This document shows, piece by piece, positions 35,671 to 47,457 of a DNA stretch of 64,000 nt; positions within the stretch are counted from its first letter, which is position 1; each line of letters opens with the position of its first letter. A program made the translations under genes and the position numbers. The stretch spans positions 1 to 64,000 of the forward strand of contig JAIVFJ010000086.1 in the NCBI GenBank assembly GCA_025765615.1. Direction: 5' to 3'. This DNA is from Zopfochytrium polystomum (Eukaryota; Chytridiomycota; Chytridiomycetes; Chytridiales; Chytridiaceae). Under the pieces are notes generated by a model that was given only the letters and a program-made list of their open reading frames with translations, was not told the DNA's origin and did no database searches.

Positions 35671-35923
35671 TATCACCGCAGTAATGGGAATTCAAGACCA
35701 CTAGCAGAGTAGCGGGCCGCTAACAAGGAATGTGAAAGGTTGGAGAAGATTTGGGTGGAGGGGTCTTTATTCAATGAGGTTCTTCTGACTCCCACATAGT
35801 GGAAAGACACGGCCCGGTGCCACACTGCCGCAATGAACCCAAAGTTCTGTCTGCCCAAATTCCAACACACAGGACACACCCTCGTTCCGCCTCCTTCGGC
35901 CTCGTTGGCTTCGGCACAGAGGA

Positions 35924-36956
35924 GTGTGAGACTACACCAAGGTCTCAGTGATAAAGTCTAGGGATTTTATTCGCAAAAACAAGCGTACCTGTCATAAAAC
36001 TGCAAGGTTGAGGACCACTATTATTATTCCCAGTTCTTTAGTTTCCAAGGGCTATCAAAGTGTATTTGCGGCTAACCTGTCTTTATTATTGGGCCTGCTT
36101 TTACTACTTTCGTCTTAACAGTTTCCGTTGCGCCAGGGTTTTCCCAACGTATTTTCTTTTTCAGTGACTAACAGAGACTGCCTGACTGCCTAAGGATGGG
36201 GTGCCTGACAGGCTGTACCCCAAGCCCACCTAATTTATTATTTATTTTCAGCACTTGTACATACACGCATAGGGTTGGGGGGACTTGGAGCATTTGTGGT
36301 GGATGCTCCAAGTCAGGGGTTGACTTGTCAATTTTCTCTCTCTGTTTTTGGGCCATTTCTCTTTTCCTTTTTTCTTCAATCTGATTTCTGTCCTTCGGCA
36401 CCAATACAGAGTCCCTTCAAATCCATCTGGCTCGCAACAGTGAGGGTAGCAAGAGGTGGTACGCAACCAGGTGAGTACATGGTCCCTTCGGGGGCCCCTC
36501 TTATGGGGCCCTGGTGGGGAATGCAGCTGGTCCCACCACCGACCGTGTGACACTGCTGGCTCTGTGTTGGAGTGAGGATCACGGGCACTCTCCCACTGCG
36601 ACAACGGCGGTGGTGGTGGCGACGACGACAGCGTCGTCATCCCCAACCTTCCTGTCCCCGCGAGGGTGTTGGTGGCCGAGCTTGGTGCAGCCCCCGACAC
36701 CTGAGAGTTCGATCTACGAGTGCCTGCCTCGGTCCTATTGCTGTGAGAGTGAGATGTGTGAGTATGAGTGCAATGCAATAAAGCCTGTTGGTCGAGTGAT
36801 CATGCCAACGCAGCCCAGTGGGGTGCGTGTACAATCGCAGGTGTTTCTACATGCGAGTTCCCTGCTGGCGACCTTCCGACCCCTACATAGTTGACTCCCT
36901 TCTCTCTCTCCCGCCTGTTGCTGGCGACGACGAGGGCTCCTGCAGCACCGTCTGCG
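35924..36956. repeat. Dispersed repeat of about 1 kb, copy 1
   Basis: Begins GTGTGAGACTACACCAAGGT and is closely similar to 51246-51969 plus 57280-57668, where the intact retrotransposon has split the second copy. Homology stops near GTCTGCGACAAGG. It lacks an open frame of any length and its class is not recognised; it could be a long terminal repeat or a non-autonomous element. Confidence 0.72.
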
Positions 36957-37371
36957 ACAAGGGGCGCTAGGTCGCGCCCTGTCTGTCCCGTCGCTATTAA
37001 CCGCTCCTGTTGTATTTGAGATAAGGTTCCTGAGATAAAAACCCCTGTTTCCCCCTTCTCTCTCTTTATTCTGTGGTTGTGTTGCGCCCTCAGGAGTGCC
37101 CTTCTGTTTCCCCTCGCATCAGCCAGCAGCCACGCGAGTAATCGGTGCCCCGGCACCAATCCCTCAGAGGATTGTCCCTCTGAATGTTCATTCTTCGTGT
37201 TTGAGACCCCTGTTAGACAGATCAGTAGGGGTACTTCATGGACTAGGCAAGTAGTAGGGTTGAAGCACCCCCTAGACAACAGCCCAATAAAGTTAGTTTA
37301 GCCCATTATTTGCTTTCCCTCACTCTAGGGCCCAGATCCCTGGGTCAAAGGAGTGAGTATAGTCTCACAGG
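36957..37371. other. Unique spacer next to the inverted duplication, no gene seen
   Basis: No supported coding frame. It contains CT-rich and CA-rich stretches and a run resembling the end of a mobile element. Confidence 0.4.
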
Positions 37372-40281
37372 AGAGTTTGCACAAGCTGGGTGTGGTGCAA
37401 GATCGCAAACTGCCTCACAAAGTCGGGGCCCAAGCACCCAAACATCCAAAGTACATGAAGAAGAAAAAAGAAAAAGAAAAACAGCAAATGATGAGGGCGG
37501 TCAGTGCTACTGGGTGGGCCACTCTTGTCCAGAGCGTGCTGGGGCACTAGCAGCAATGCACAGACCGGGAGGGAAGGGGAGGTATAAGGGATGGGGCAGC
37601 AGATGTGTGCAGGAGCGAGTGAGTGCACTTTGCCTGCCTGCCAGCCAGCCAGCAAAAACATTGTTCAAAAAGGCAAGGGGCACTCATGGTCAGTAGATAT
37701 CATGCAGTAGTGTTAATTGCCAGTCGTGCTTGGAAGGAGAGGGGGGACAGCAGCCAGCCAGCCCCCTAATCTACTGCTACAACTACTACAATGCCTCACT
37801 GACTGATGATAATAGTCGCAAGTACAGTCAGTGTACTGTATGTAGTATGCAGCACGAACAACACCAATTCGTGGGACCCCCATGTGCCCAGTCTGCCCAG
37901 TCCCCACTCCCCACATGCAAATTCTGCACATACTGTGCACGGTGGCCATTGGCTGTCTGTCTCTTTCCTGTACGGTACCGGAAAACAAGCACAGACCGAC
38001 AGACAGACAGACAGACAGACAGACACCAACACATCTACCTGTCAGCACGCCGCCCCGACGCCCGCAGCCAAATCATCGCACAGACATTGTTTACATAAAT
38101 ACCACGACCCACCCACCCGGAAGCATCGACGACATGAAGCGCGCCGCCGCGTCCAACTTTACCACCCCCGCCGCCGCCGCCGCCGCCGCCGCCGCCCTCG
38201 GCGACTCCGACACCAACAACCTCCCCTCCTCGCTGCTCTTCGTCACCGCATACGGCTATGTCGTCGCCCTCCACAAGGCAACCGGCAACACCGCCTGGCG
38301 CGCCTCGCTGGACGGCACCGGCTACAACCCCACCGTCGTGCAGCCCCACCCGCCCTCGCGCTCGCTCCTGGTCGCCTCCGGCCCCAACCTGCGCGCCCTC
38401 TCCGCCGCGACGGGAAAGCAGCTCTGGGAAAACCGACTCAAGGGCATCGGCGTGGGGTACCCCTCGCTCGCGTTCGCTCCGCCGCGACCGCCCCCCCACT
38501 CGTCAGGCGGCTCTGACGAGGAGGCGGCCGGCAGCCATTCCCCGCCACCGCGCCCCGGCTCTGCCGCTGAAGCGGACGGTGTGCTCACGCTGAATGGGAT
38601 CGTCTTTGTCGCAACAAACGGGATCGTGCGCGCCATTCGCTTGGTTGACGGAGCGGACCTTTGGGAATTTAAAACGTCAATGTTTGCCCGTGCCTCATCT
38701 TTGCCAGGACTGCTGATTGAAGACAGTGTCTTGTACGTCGCCGGAAAAGGAAGGGTGTGGGCGCTGGACCCGTTTAGGGGAAAGCAGGTTGGTTTTAGCC
38801 CTCACTGATCCTTGAATTTCAGTTGACTGTTTTCTTCTCAGTTGTGGTTTGCCGACATCAAGCACAGGTACTATTGCACGATGGCGACCATGCGATCGAG
38901 TCAGCTCTCTCGGCCGTACCGCTTCGACCCAAGCGCTCCTCCAGGGGCCGCCCCAACCGCCCCGCCTCCTTCGATATATCGGCCAAAGAAAATGCCGCCC
39001 TCCAACGGCGTCGACGACAGCCCCCTTTACATCGCTGCCAACGGCTACATCTCTATCATGTCCAGCAGAGACGGATCTCGCGTCACGGTCGGCAACAATG
39101 TGGATATCGCGCTGAGCGGGGTCGGGTACACCCCAGCCGGGATCATCCCGCTCCCGCGGAGCAACTCCGCCATCGTGTCCGCGGGCATCAACCTCCGCAG
39201 AGTGTCCCTGGCCGACGGCAAGCTCATGTGGGAGAACACACTCATCGGTATGGGCCACGGCGTCCTTTCGGTTCTCGTCGGCGCCGGTGTGCCCGCGTCC
39301 TCGCACGCCGCCAACCCCAACGAACTGCCCGCTTACGCGGCCGAAGAGCCCCCCGTCGCCGGCCCTTCGACCGCGCGGCACGCCGAGATCCCTGATTCAC
39401 CGGTCTTTGTCGCGGTCCACGGCAAGATCTTTGCCGTGCGAGTGTCGAACGGAGAGGTCCTCTGGCGCTTCGATCCTGGCATGTTTAGCCGCATCGATTT
39501 ACCGCGGCTCTTGGCGACGACCGATGGGCTGGTGTACTTGGCTGGTCGAGAGAAGGTCGATTGCGTGGATGCGCGGACCGGAACGAGGGTAAGCTCCTTT
39601 TGGGTGACGTAAGGGTGTTTCCTTGTTGAAACTGGCAACTTTGCAGAAATGGAGGGGATCAAACGGGCACAGGGGCGTGGCCAACCTCGCAACGATGCTT
39701 TCCGGGAATGGAGAGACCAACCGTAGTTCGCCCTACGACGTCAACTTGAAGCAAACCATGGACGACGATCGAAAGAGGAACTCGAGCGACTGAGAGGCGA
39801 ACTTGGGAATAAAAATGGAGGCTGAGGTGGCAGAAACACACTACTGGACTTTTTTCTCAGATCCGAACCACGTTCTTGCCGCTGTTGTGAGGATTCCTTG
39901 CAACAGATTTACCGTTGCTTTGCCTTCAACATTTGATTTCCTTCTGCTTTAAGAGCCTTAAACCCTTTATGCATAGCGAATGAACGGCATCCACGAGATC
40001 GCGAGGAGTGGAACAACGGGCTGGTCAATGAGCCGTTTAACAATGACGACAAGGCTTTTGCAGAGATTGGCGAGCGCGGCCATGCTGGCTGCACTCGCTC
40101 AATGCGACGAACAAATAAAAGGACCTCTCTGCTTTACGAAAATGACAAGCTTTCACTCCAAAATCTGAATCTTCACAAATGACTGTTGAAAGACTGCTGA
40201 AGGAAAACGAGAAATGGCTAAAGTCGACCAGAGAGAATGCGGCTGCAATAATATCAAAATATACTTTCTCCTCAATTCCCC
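37372..40281 (+). repeat. Left arm of a 2.9-kb inverted duplication (PQQ copy A)
   Basis: From GAGTTTGCACAAGCT near 37372 to CAATTCCCCT near 40280 the sequence is the reverse complement, with small differences, of 42927-45853. The arm includes promoter, PQQ copy A and 3' flank, so a whole transcription unit was duplicated. Confidence 0.8.
38134..39793 (+). CDS. PQQ-type beta-propeller protein, copy A
   Basis: PQQ-like repeats form propeller blades found in quinoprotein dehydrogenases and in scaffold proteins; without visible catalytic residues the role is unknown. Exons 38134-38787, 38842-39588 and 39647-39793 give 515 residues in phase. Blade-type motifs are VTAYGYVVALHKATGNTAWR, LVASGPNLRALSAATGKQLW, FVATNGIVRAIRLVDGADLW, YIAANGYISIMSSRDG, GINLRRVSLADGKLMWE, VAVHGKIFAVRVSNGEVLWR and VYLAGREKVDCVDARTGTR. 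That is at least seven Ala/Asp-x-x-Gly-x-x-x-W units, enough for a closed ring. An Ala run follows the start and a basic, Ser/Asn-rich tail ends it. No signal peptide is seen. Nearest relatives are copies B and C in this window; all three share both intron positions and a 747-nt middle exon. Confidence 0.78.
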
Positions 40282-42926
40282 TCACGCATTTTGTCACGGT
40301 ACTCGGCTTGAGCCTCATGCATCAATACTCCTTCCATTTTTCCACTCCACCCCTTTCTCAGCTCCTTTTCCTTCCTAACCCACTCGTTGCCCGCCTTTTT
40401 CTTGTTTTTTTTTTTTTGGATCAAGTTCAGTATTCCCAAAATGTGATTCTGTGGAAGAAAACGTCGATCTCTTTGTGTTGCATATGCCCCCGTCCGGAAC
40501 TGCAAACTGGACAATACATGTGTTGTAGGTCTCAAGAACAAAAAAGAAAAGGCATCTGCAAGGAACTGGTGGCTGTACTCACCGCAAGCCACACAGCGGG
40601 AGGAGTTCCCACAGGAAGCATCGGAAAACAAAAAGTTCAGCCTTAATGCGCAGCTGCGTTCGCCGCGGCCGAGCGGTTCCTGTTTCGATCGTCGTCCATG
40701 CATTGCTTCAGGTTGACGTCGTATGGCGAGCTGCGGTTTGTCTCGCCGTTCCCAGACAGCATTGTGGCGATGTTGGCGACGCCCCAGTGTCCGCTGGATC
40801 CCCTCCATTTCTAAAGAGAAAAAAGCAAAGTACCCCACAGAGTCACGTTGCCGGTGTCAACAAGGGGAAAACACCCCTTCCCATCACCCCCCGGACGTAC
40901 CCTCGTTCCGGTCTGCGCATCCACGCAGTCGACTTTCTCTTTTCCGGCCAAGTACACCAGACCATCAGTCGTCGCCAGCAGCCGCGGCAAATCGATGCGG
41001 CTAAACATGCCAGGATCGAAGCGCCAGAGGGTCTCTCCGTCCGCCACGCGCACGGCAAAGACCTTGCCGTGGACCGCGACAAACACGGGTGAATCCAAAG
41101 TCTCGGCGTGCCGCGAGGTCGACGGACCGGCGACGGGGGCCGCCTCGGCGGCGTACGCGGGCAGTTCGTTGTGGCTGGCGGCGTGAGGGGAGTCGGGCAC
41201 ACCGGCGCCGACGAGAACCGAAAGGACGCCAAGTCCCATGCCGCTGAGTGTGTTCTCCCACATGAGCCTGCCGTCGGCCAGGGACACTCTGCGGAGATTG
41301 ATGCCCGCGGACACGATGGCGGAATTGCTCCGCGGGAGCGGGATGATCCCGGCTGGCGTGTATCCGACCCCGCTCAGCGCGATATCCACGTTGTTGCCGA
41401 CCGTGACGCGGGATCCGTCTCTGCTGTTCATGGCAGAGATGTAACCGTTTGCAGCGACGTAAAGGGGGCTGTCGTCGACGCCGTTGGAGGGCGGCGTTTT
41501 CTTTGGCGGGTCTATCGAAGGAGGCGGGGCAGTTGCGATGGTCCCAGGAGGAGTGCTTGGGTCGAAGCGATACGGCCGAGAAAGCTGACTGGATCGCATA
41601 GTGGCCAGCGTGCAATAGAACCTGTGCTTGATGTCGGCAAACCACAACTAAGGGGAAAGGTTCAAATATTAAATGCCGTAGGGAAACCCTGAGGCGCTGA
41701 CCAACCTGCTTTCCTTTAAACGGGTCCAGCGCCCACACCCTTCCGTTCCCTGCGACGAACAAGACACTGTCTTCAATCAGCAGCCCAGGCAAGGTCGAGG
41801 CACCGGCAATCATTGACGTTTTAAACTCCCAAAGGTCCGCGCCGTCGGCCAAGCGAATGGCGCGCACGATCCCGTTCGTCGCGACAAAGACAATGCCATT
41901 CAGCGTGAGCACGCCGTCCGCTTCGGCGGCCGTGTTGGGGAGGGGTGGCAGGGCGTAGCCGCCGGCGGCCTCCTCGTCGGAGTGCGGAGGCGGCGGGCGC
42001 GGCGGGGCGAACGCGAGCGAGGGGTACCCGACGCCGATGCCGGTGAGGCGGTTTTCCCAGAGCTGCTTGCCCGTCGCTGCGGAGAGGGCGCGCAGGTTGG
42101 GGCCGGAGGCGACGAGGAGCGTGCGCGAGGGCGGGTGGGGCTGCACAACGGTGGGGTTGTAGCCGGTGCCGGCCAGCGTGGCGTGCCAGGCGGTGCAGCC
42201 TGTCGCTTTGTGGAGGGCGACGACGTATCCGTACGCGGTGACGAAGATCAGCGACGAGGGGAAGTCGTTGGTGTCGAGGTTGTTGTCGGTGTGGTGGCGG
42301 GCGGTGATAGTACTGCCTTCCAGTTGCGAAAGTGACGGGCAGGCCTTGGGAGTCTTCTCGCTGGTCGCCATATCTGCTGCTCTCGTCGCGACCCCTCAAG
42401 TTGGACTGCGACAAACTGCGTGAGCTCGCCAGACAATTTTTCCCCTCAGTTGCGGTTTCGTATTTCTCGCACAGTCGATCTTCTCCTTCTAAAAAAGCCA
42501 GACGCCCCACTCGGCGGTCAAAGCGAGCCACAGCTCACCACCCTTTTTTTGCGCAGCTTTCGCTCATTTCCCCAGCATCCTACTCGCTTCTGTAGCCCGG
42601 AAAGTGAGTACGGTTCGCCTGCAAGCATTGAATAACCATGTCCTCTTTCCCAGCGGACCACCTGTGTCACTGTTCCCACCTCGCCACCTTCAAATGATCT
42701 TGAGTTTATGACACGTCCTTCATTTTGCTTTCGGCTTCGCCAGCCGCCCATCCAATGCCCGGCCCGTTGCCTCTTGGTGAAGAAGCTCTCCTCATTTTGG
42801 CTTTTCAGCGTCTCACTGCTACGATGGCGGTTGGTGCCGATTCCTCTCCGTTTTATTATTACTCGTCGACCAGACTCGGAGATGATACTGCTAGCGAGCA
42901 GGCGACCGAGCAAAACCGCGGAGGCA
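40282..42926. other. Spacer of the inverted duplication, occupied by PQQ copy B
   Basis: This 2.65-kb stretch separates the two arms. It is mostly copy B with its own flanks. Its 3' flank is related to the relic at 35165-35670. Confidence 0.6.
40643..42371 (-). CDS. PQQ-type beta-propeller protein, copy B
   Basis: Same family and exon structure as copy A: exons 42371-41706, 41647-40901 and 40810-40643, 526 residues. The N-terminus differs (MATSEKTPKACPSLSQLEG in place of the Ala-rich start of A), while the blades match closely, e.g. VTAYGYVVALHKATGCTAWH and FVAVHGKVFAVRVADGETLW. The tail ends NRSAAANAAAH. The coding frame is intact. Divergence from A and C is greater than between A and C, so B looks like the older neighbour around which the A/C inversion formed. 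The function is unknown. Confidence 0.77.
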
Positions 42927-43358
42927 GGGGAATTGAGGAGCAAGTATATTTTGATATTATTGCAGCCGCATTCTCTCTGGTCGACTTTAGCCATTTCTCG
43001 TTTTTCCTTCAGCAGTCTTTCAACAGTCATTTGTGAAGATTCAGATTTTGGAGTGAAAGCTTTTCATTTTCGTAAAGCAGAGAGGTCCTTTTATTAGTGC
43101 GTCGCATTGAGCGAGTGCAGCCAGCATGGCCGCGCTCGCCAATCTCTGCAAAAGCCTTGTCGTCATTGTTAAACGGCTCATTGATCGGCCCGTTGTTCCA
43201 CTCCTTGAGATCTCGTGGATGCCGTTCATTTGCGCTCTTAAAGCAGAAGCAAATCAATGTTGAAGGAGAGGCAACGGTATCGCTGTTGTAAGGAATCCTC
43301 ACATCAGCGGCAAGAATGTGGTTCGGATATAAAAAAAGTCCAGTAGTGTTCTCCCAGT

Positions 43359-45057
43359 TCATTCCCAGGTTCGCCTCTCAGCCGCTTGAGATTCTGTTTG
43401 ACCATCGTCCATGCTTTGCTTATGGTTGACGTCGTAAGGTGAACTGCGATTTGTCTCTCCGTTCCCGGAAAGCATCGTTGCGAGGTTGGCCACGCCCATG
43501 TGCCCGTTTGACCCCCTCCACCTCTAAGAAATATAAAAGTTGCCCGGGTCAAACTAGGGAAATCTTCGCCGCATGCGAAACACAGGACCAAAAAAAAAGG
43601 AGGGTACCCTCGTTCCGGTCCGCGCATCCACGCAATCGACCTTGTCTCGACCAGCCAAGTACACGAGCCCATCGGTCGTCGCCAAGAGCCGCGGCAAATC
43701 GATGCAGCTAAACACGCCAGGATCGAAGCGCCAGAGGATCGCTCCGTTCGACACTCGCACGGCAAAGATCTTGCCGTGGACCGCGACAAAAACCGGTGAA
43801 TCCGATATCTCGGAGTAGTGCGCGGTCGACGGGCCGGCGATCGGGGGCGCTTCGGCCGCGTAAGCGGGCAGTTCGTTGTGGTTGGCTTCGTGCGAGGACG
43901 CGGACACACCGCCGCCGACGAGAACCGAAAGGACGCCGAGTCCCATACCGCGGAGTGTGTTCTCCCACATGAGCTTGCCGTCGGCCAGGGACACTCTGCG
44001 GAGGTTGATGCCCGCAGACACGATGGCGGAGTTGCTCTGCGGGAGAGGGATGATCCCGGCTGCGGTGTATCCAACCCCGCTCAGCGCGATATCGACGTTG
44101 TTGCCGACTCTGACGCGGGATCCGTCTCTGCTGTTCATGACAGAGATGTAGCCGTTGGCAGCGACGTAAAGGGGGCTGTCGTCGGCGCTATTGGAGGGCT
44201 GCGTTTTCTTTGGCGGATCTATCGAAGGAGGCGGGGCGGTTGGGGCGGCCCCTGGAGGAGCGCTTGGGTCGAAGCAGTACGGCCGAGAGAGCTGACTTGA
44301 TCGCATGGTCGCCATCGTGCAATAGAACCTGTGCCCGATGTCCGCAAACCACAACTGAGGAGAAAAACTGTCAACTGAAATTCAAGGATCGTAATGAAAC
44401 ACCAGAGGGCTAAAACCAACCTGCTTCCCTTTAAACGGTTCCAGGGCCCACACCCTTCCGTTCCCTGCGACGTACAAGACACTATCTTCAATCAGCAGTC
44501 CTGGCAAGGATGAGGCACTGGCGATCATTGACGTTTTAAACTCCCAAAGGTCCGCGCCGTCGGCCAAGCGAATGGCGCGCACGATCCCGTTCGCCGCGAC
44601 AAAGACGATCCCATTCAACGTGAGCACGCCGTCCGCTTCAGCGGCAGAGCCGGGGCGCGGTGGCGGGGAATAGCTGCCGGCGGCCTCCTTGTCGGAGCCG
44701 CCTGCCGAGTGGGGGGGCGGTCGCGGCGGAGCGAACGCGAGCGAGGGGTACCCCATGCCGATGCCCTTGAGTCGGTTTTCCCAGAGCTGCTTTCCCGTCG
44801 CGGCGGAGAGGGCGCGCAGGTTGGGGCCGGAGGCGACCAGGAGCGAGCGCGAGGGGGGGGTGGGGCTGCACGACGGTGGGGTTGTTGCCGATGCCGTCCA
44901 GCGAGGCGGTGCCGTCCAGCGAGGCGCGCCAGGTGGTGCTGCCGGTTGCCTTGTTGAGAGCGACGACATAGCCGTAGGCAGTTACGAAGAGCAGCGAGGA
45001 GGGGAGGTCGTTGGCGTCGGAGGGGGTGGATAAGCTGGGCGCGGCGTCGCCCTTCAT
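43359..45057 (-). CDS. PQQ-type beta-propeller protein, copy C (frameshifted as assembled)
   Basis: Third family member: exons 45057-44421, 44354-43608 and 43523-43359. Exon 1 is one base too long. After the PTVVQPHPP segment the frame shifts at a C7 run (plus-strand G7 near 44853-44860) where copy A reads through with six bases of mixed C and G. Removing one base would restore the blade LLVASGPNLRALSAATGKQL. Exon 1 also carries a small internal duplication (SLDGTASLDGIG) not present in A or B. Exons 2 and 3 are intact, ending AAERRTWE. Whether the shift is real or a homopolymer error decides if this is a gene or a recent pseudogene. Confidence 0.65.
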
Positions 45058-45059
45058 GT

Positions 45060-45245
45060 CGCTGATGCTGCCGTGGTGGGTGGGTGGGTGGGTGGGTATT
45101 TACGCAGGGTTTTTGCAATAATATCTGTGCGATGATTTTGGCTGCGGGCAATGCACAGTGTTGCGTGTTGGCAGATAATGTAGGTGTCTGTCTGTCTGTC
45201 TGTCCGTCGGTCTGCCTGTGTGTCCGTCTGTCTGTCGGTGTGTCT
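45060..45245. repeat. GGGT and TGTC microsatellites upstream of copy C
   Basis: GTGGGTGGG units at about 45073-45097 and TGTC units at about 45186-45245. The counterpart beside copy A is the ACAG run near 38000-38030. Confidence 0.85.
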
Positions 45246-45853
45246 GTCGGTGCTTCCGGTTCCGCCCGCACCACCCCACTGGCAATGCAAATATGCGCAG
45301 AATGTTTTCTGCATGTGGGGAGTGGAGACTGGGCAGACTGGGCCCTCGGGGGGTCGTTTGTCCCTCGAATTGGTGATATTCGTGCTACGTAATACATACT
45401 GTACACTGACCGTACTTGCGACTATTATTGAGGCATTGGGCAGTAGTAGTTGCAGTAGATTAGTGGGGCTTCAGTGCTGTCCCCATTCCTTTCAAGCAAG
45501 GCTGGCAATTAACACTACTGCATGATATCTTCTCACCATGAGTGCTCCTTGCCTTTTTGAACAATGTTTTTGCTGGCAGGCAGGCAGGCAGGCAAAGCGC
45601 ACTCACTCGCTCCTGCGCGCATCCTGCTGCCCCATCCCTTTCACCTCCCATTCCCTCCCAGTTTGTGAATTGCTTCCAGTGGCCCAGCACGCTCTGGACG
45701 AGAGTGGCCCACCCAGTAGCACTGACCGCCCTCATCATTTGCTGTTTTTCTTTTCTTTTTTCTTCTTCATGTACTTTGGATGTTTGGGTGCTTCGGCCCC
45801 GACTTTGTAAGGCAGTTTGTGTTCTTGCACCCCACCTAGCTTGTGCAAACTCA

Positions 45854-47104
45854 CTTCTGAGCTGAAGCCGACGAGGCCGAAGGAGGCGGTTGGGCTGGCT
45901 TTGGTGGAGGGACGTCCGCAGAAACCGAGGGAGCCGTGACAGATTGTTGCCTTGTGGACCGTGAGGTGGCGGGAGAACCGTTCCACTTAATACTCAGAGT
46001 ATTTGTCATCGGCACAAGCCAGCGCCCAGGTCTGCATTGGCGGTGGCTTGCTCTCCCATGGGCATCATGAGAACGATAACTGATAGTCACAATAGGTTTG
46101 GGTCCGTCTTGTGCCTCTAGCTGCTAACCAGTCAGTTCTGCCTAACACTATGCCTGGCCAATGGCCCCTCACTTTGGAAATGACTTAGGACTGAAACACT
46201 TCTGTGGGAGAAGTGCTAAGCCCAGATGGACAGAGTTAATAAGATGATGGCAGAGCTAACAAGCTCTACCACCTGCTACCATGATGTAATACCTCATGAA
46301 AGGGTATGAGATCACAGAGTTTTTCTTTATCTTTTCATTGGTGATTTTTACTTATTTTTCCAATTAGTATTTTATCCTGTTTTTTCCTGTTTTTCCTGTT
46401 TTCTCTTTTATTTCTTCCTTGTTGTCTCTGTCTGTGTCTTTTCTTTCTTGTGTGGCTGAGAGTGACTGTCTTCTTATCTGCACCAATCATTTCTTGCCAG
46501 TCCTCTCCCTTCTGTTTGCCAAGAAATGCCCCATGATTCTCTGAGCTGTCTTCCTTGTTTGGCTGGCTCAGCCCCATTTCTTGGTGACTCACTCCTCCCA
46601 TTCTTTTCTTTACTATTTTATTTATTGTTTTGATGTTTTGTATGTGTTTTCCCTCCTTTTTACCTCCTCCCTGGTGATTCCAACCCTTTCCTATTTAAGC
46701 AGCTGCCTCCCATCTTGTTGAGTGTGTGAACCTGTGCCTGAAGTTGCTTTGCCTGCCCTTTTCTTCCTGACTGTATGTAGAACTGGGGGTGGCAGTCCCC
46801 TGGTGCGTGACAGGAGGTTGAAGTCCTCTTGGCCATCATGGGTTCAAGCCTCAGTGCACCTCACCATTTCTGCATGCTGCTTAGGTTGGACTGGGTAGGA
46901 GCCACTTGGTGATGGAAGGATGGAGGGTAAATCTGTGGTGCCTCCAGGTTCCTGTCAATACATCTAGTCAAATCCAGGTCTCTCAAGGTGATAGGAATGA
47001 GCTGGCTGGTCAGGTACTGCTGCAGGAATGGTCTCTCAGGTATGCCCCCTCCTCCCTGGTTGTTGGCTCCTGTGGCCTCTGGTGGGCCTGGTCTTCACTG
47101 GGTT
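45854..47104. other. AT-richer spacer before the first retrotransposon
   Basis: No supported gene. Base composition is lower in GC than the gene regions. A tRNA-like block lies near 46780-46866 (see findings). Confidence 0.5.
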
Positions 47105-47109
47105 CAGAC

Positions 47110-47417
47110 TGTTATGAATCACCCTCTAGAAACCTCTGGAACCTTCTAGAACATTCCTTCATGGAACCTTGTGGAACCTTGTGGAACCTTCTTTGCTTTC
47201 CTGACTTGTCTTGTTGTCATTGGTATCATTGGTATCATTGTATTACTAATTGCTCTTTCTGGAACTTTCTTTGAGTCTTGACAAGGAAGACTCTCAAAAG
47301 GTATAAAAGGAGGATGGGGGACCTGTCCCATCCCTCAAGTGAATTATTGTTTCCAATACAATCATCACTCCTCTCAGTTCCTTGTCTGCCTTGTCCTGTC
47401 CTGCCCTGTTCCTGACA
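47110..47417 (+). repeat. 5' LTR of the deleted chromovirus copy
   Basis: 308 bp, TG...CA. It contains TATAAA at 47302-47307, and AAGTGAATTAT at 47337-47347 marks the predicted transcript start. Confidence 0.92.
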
Positions 47418-47457
47418 TCATTTATCACTTCACCCTCTCCTACTACTCTCTGCCATC

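Larger units (their letters stand above)
42927..45853 (-). repeat. Right arm of the 2.9-kb inverted duplication (PQQ copy C)
   Basis: Reverse complement of 37372-40281 with scattered substitutions and small indels, including the shared flank around the ATGGCCGCGCTCGCCAATCT segment. Confidence 0.8.

Noticed and set aside
37990..38040. Regular ACAG repeats considered as a CRISPR-like array
   Set aside because: Four-base microsatellite without unique spacers; the host is eukaryotic.
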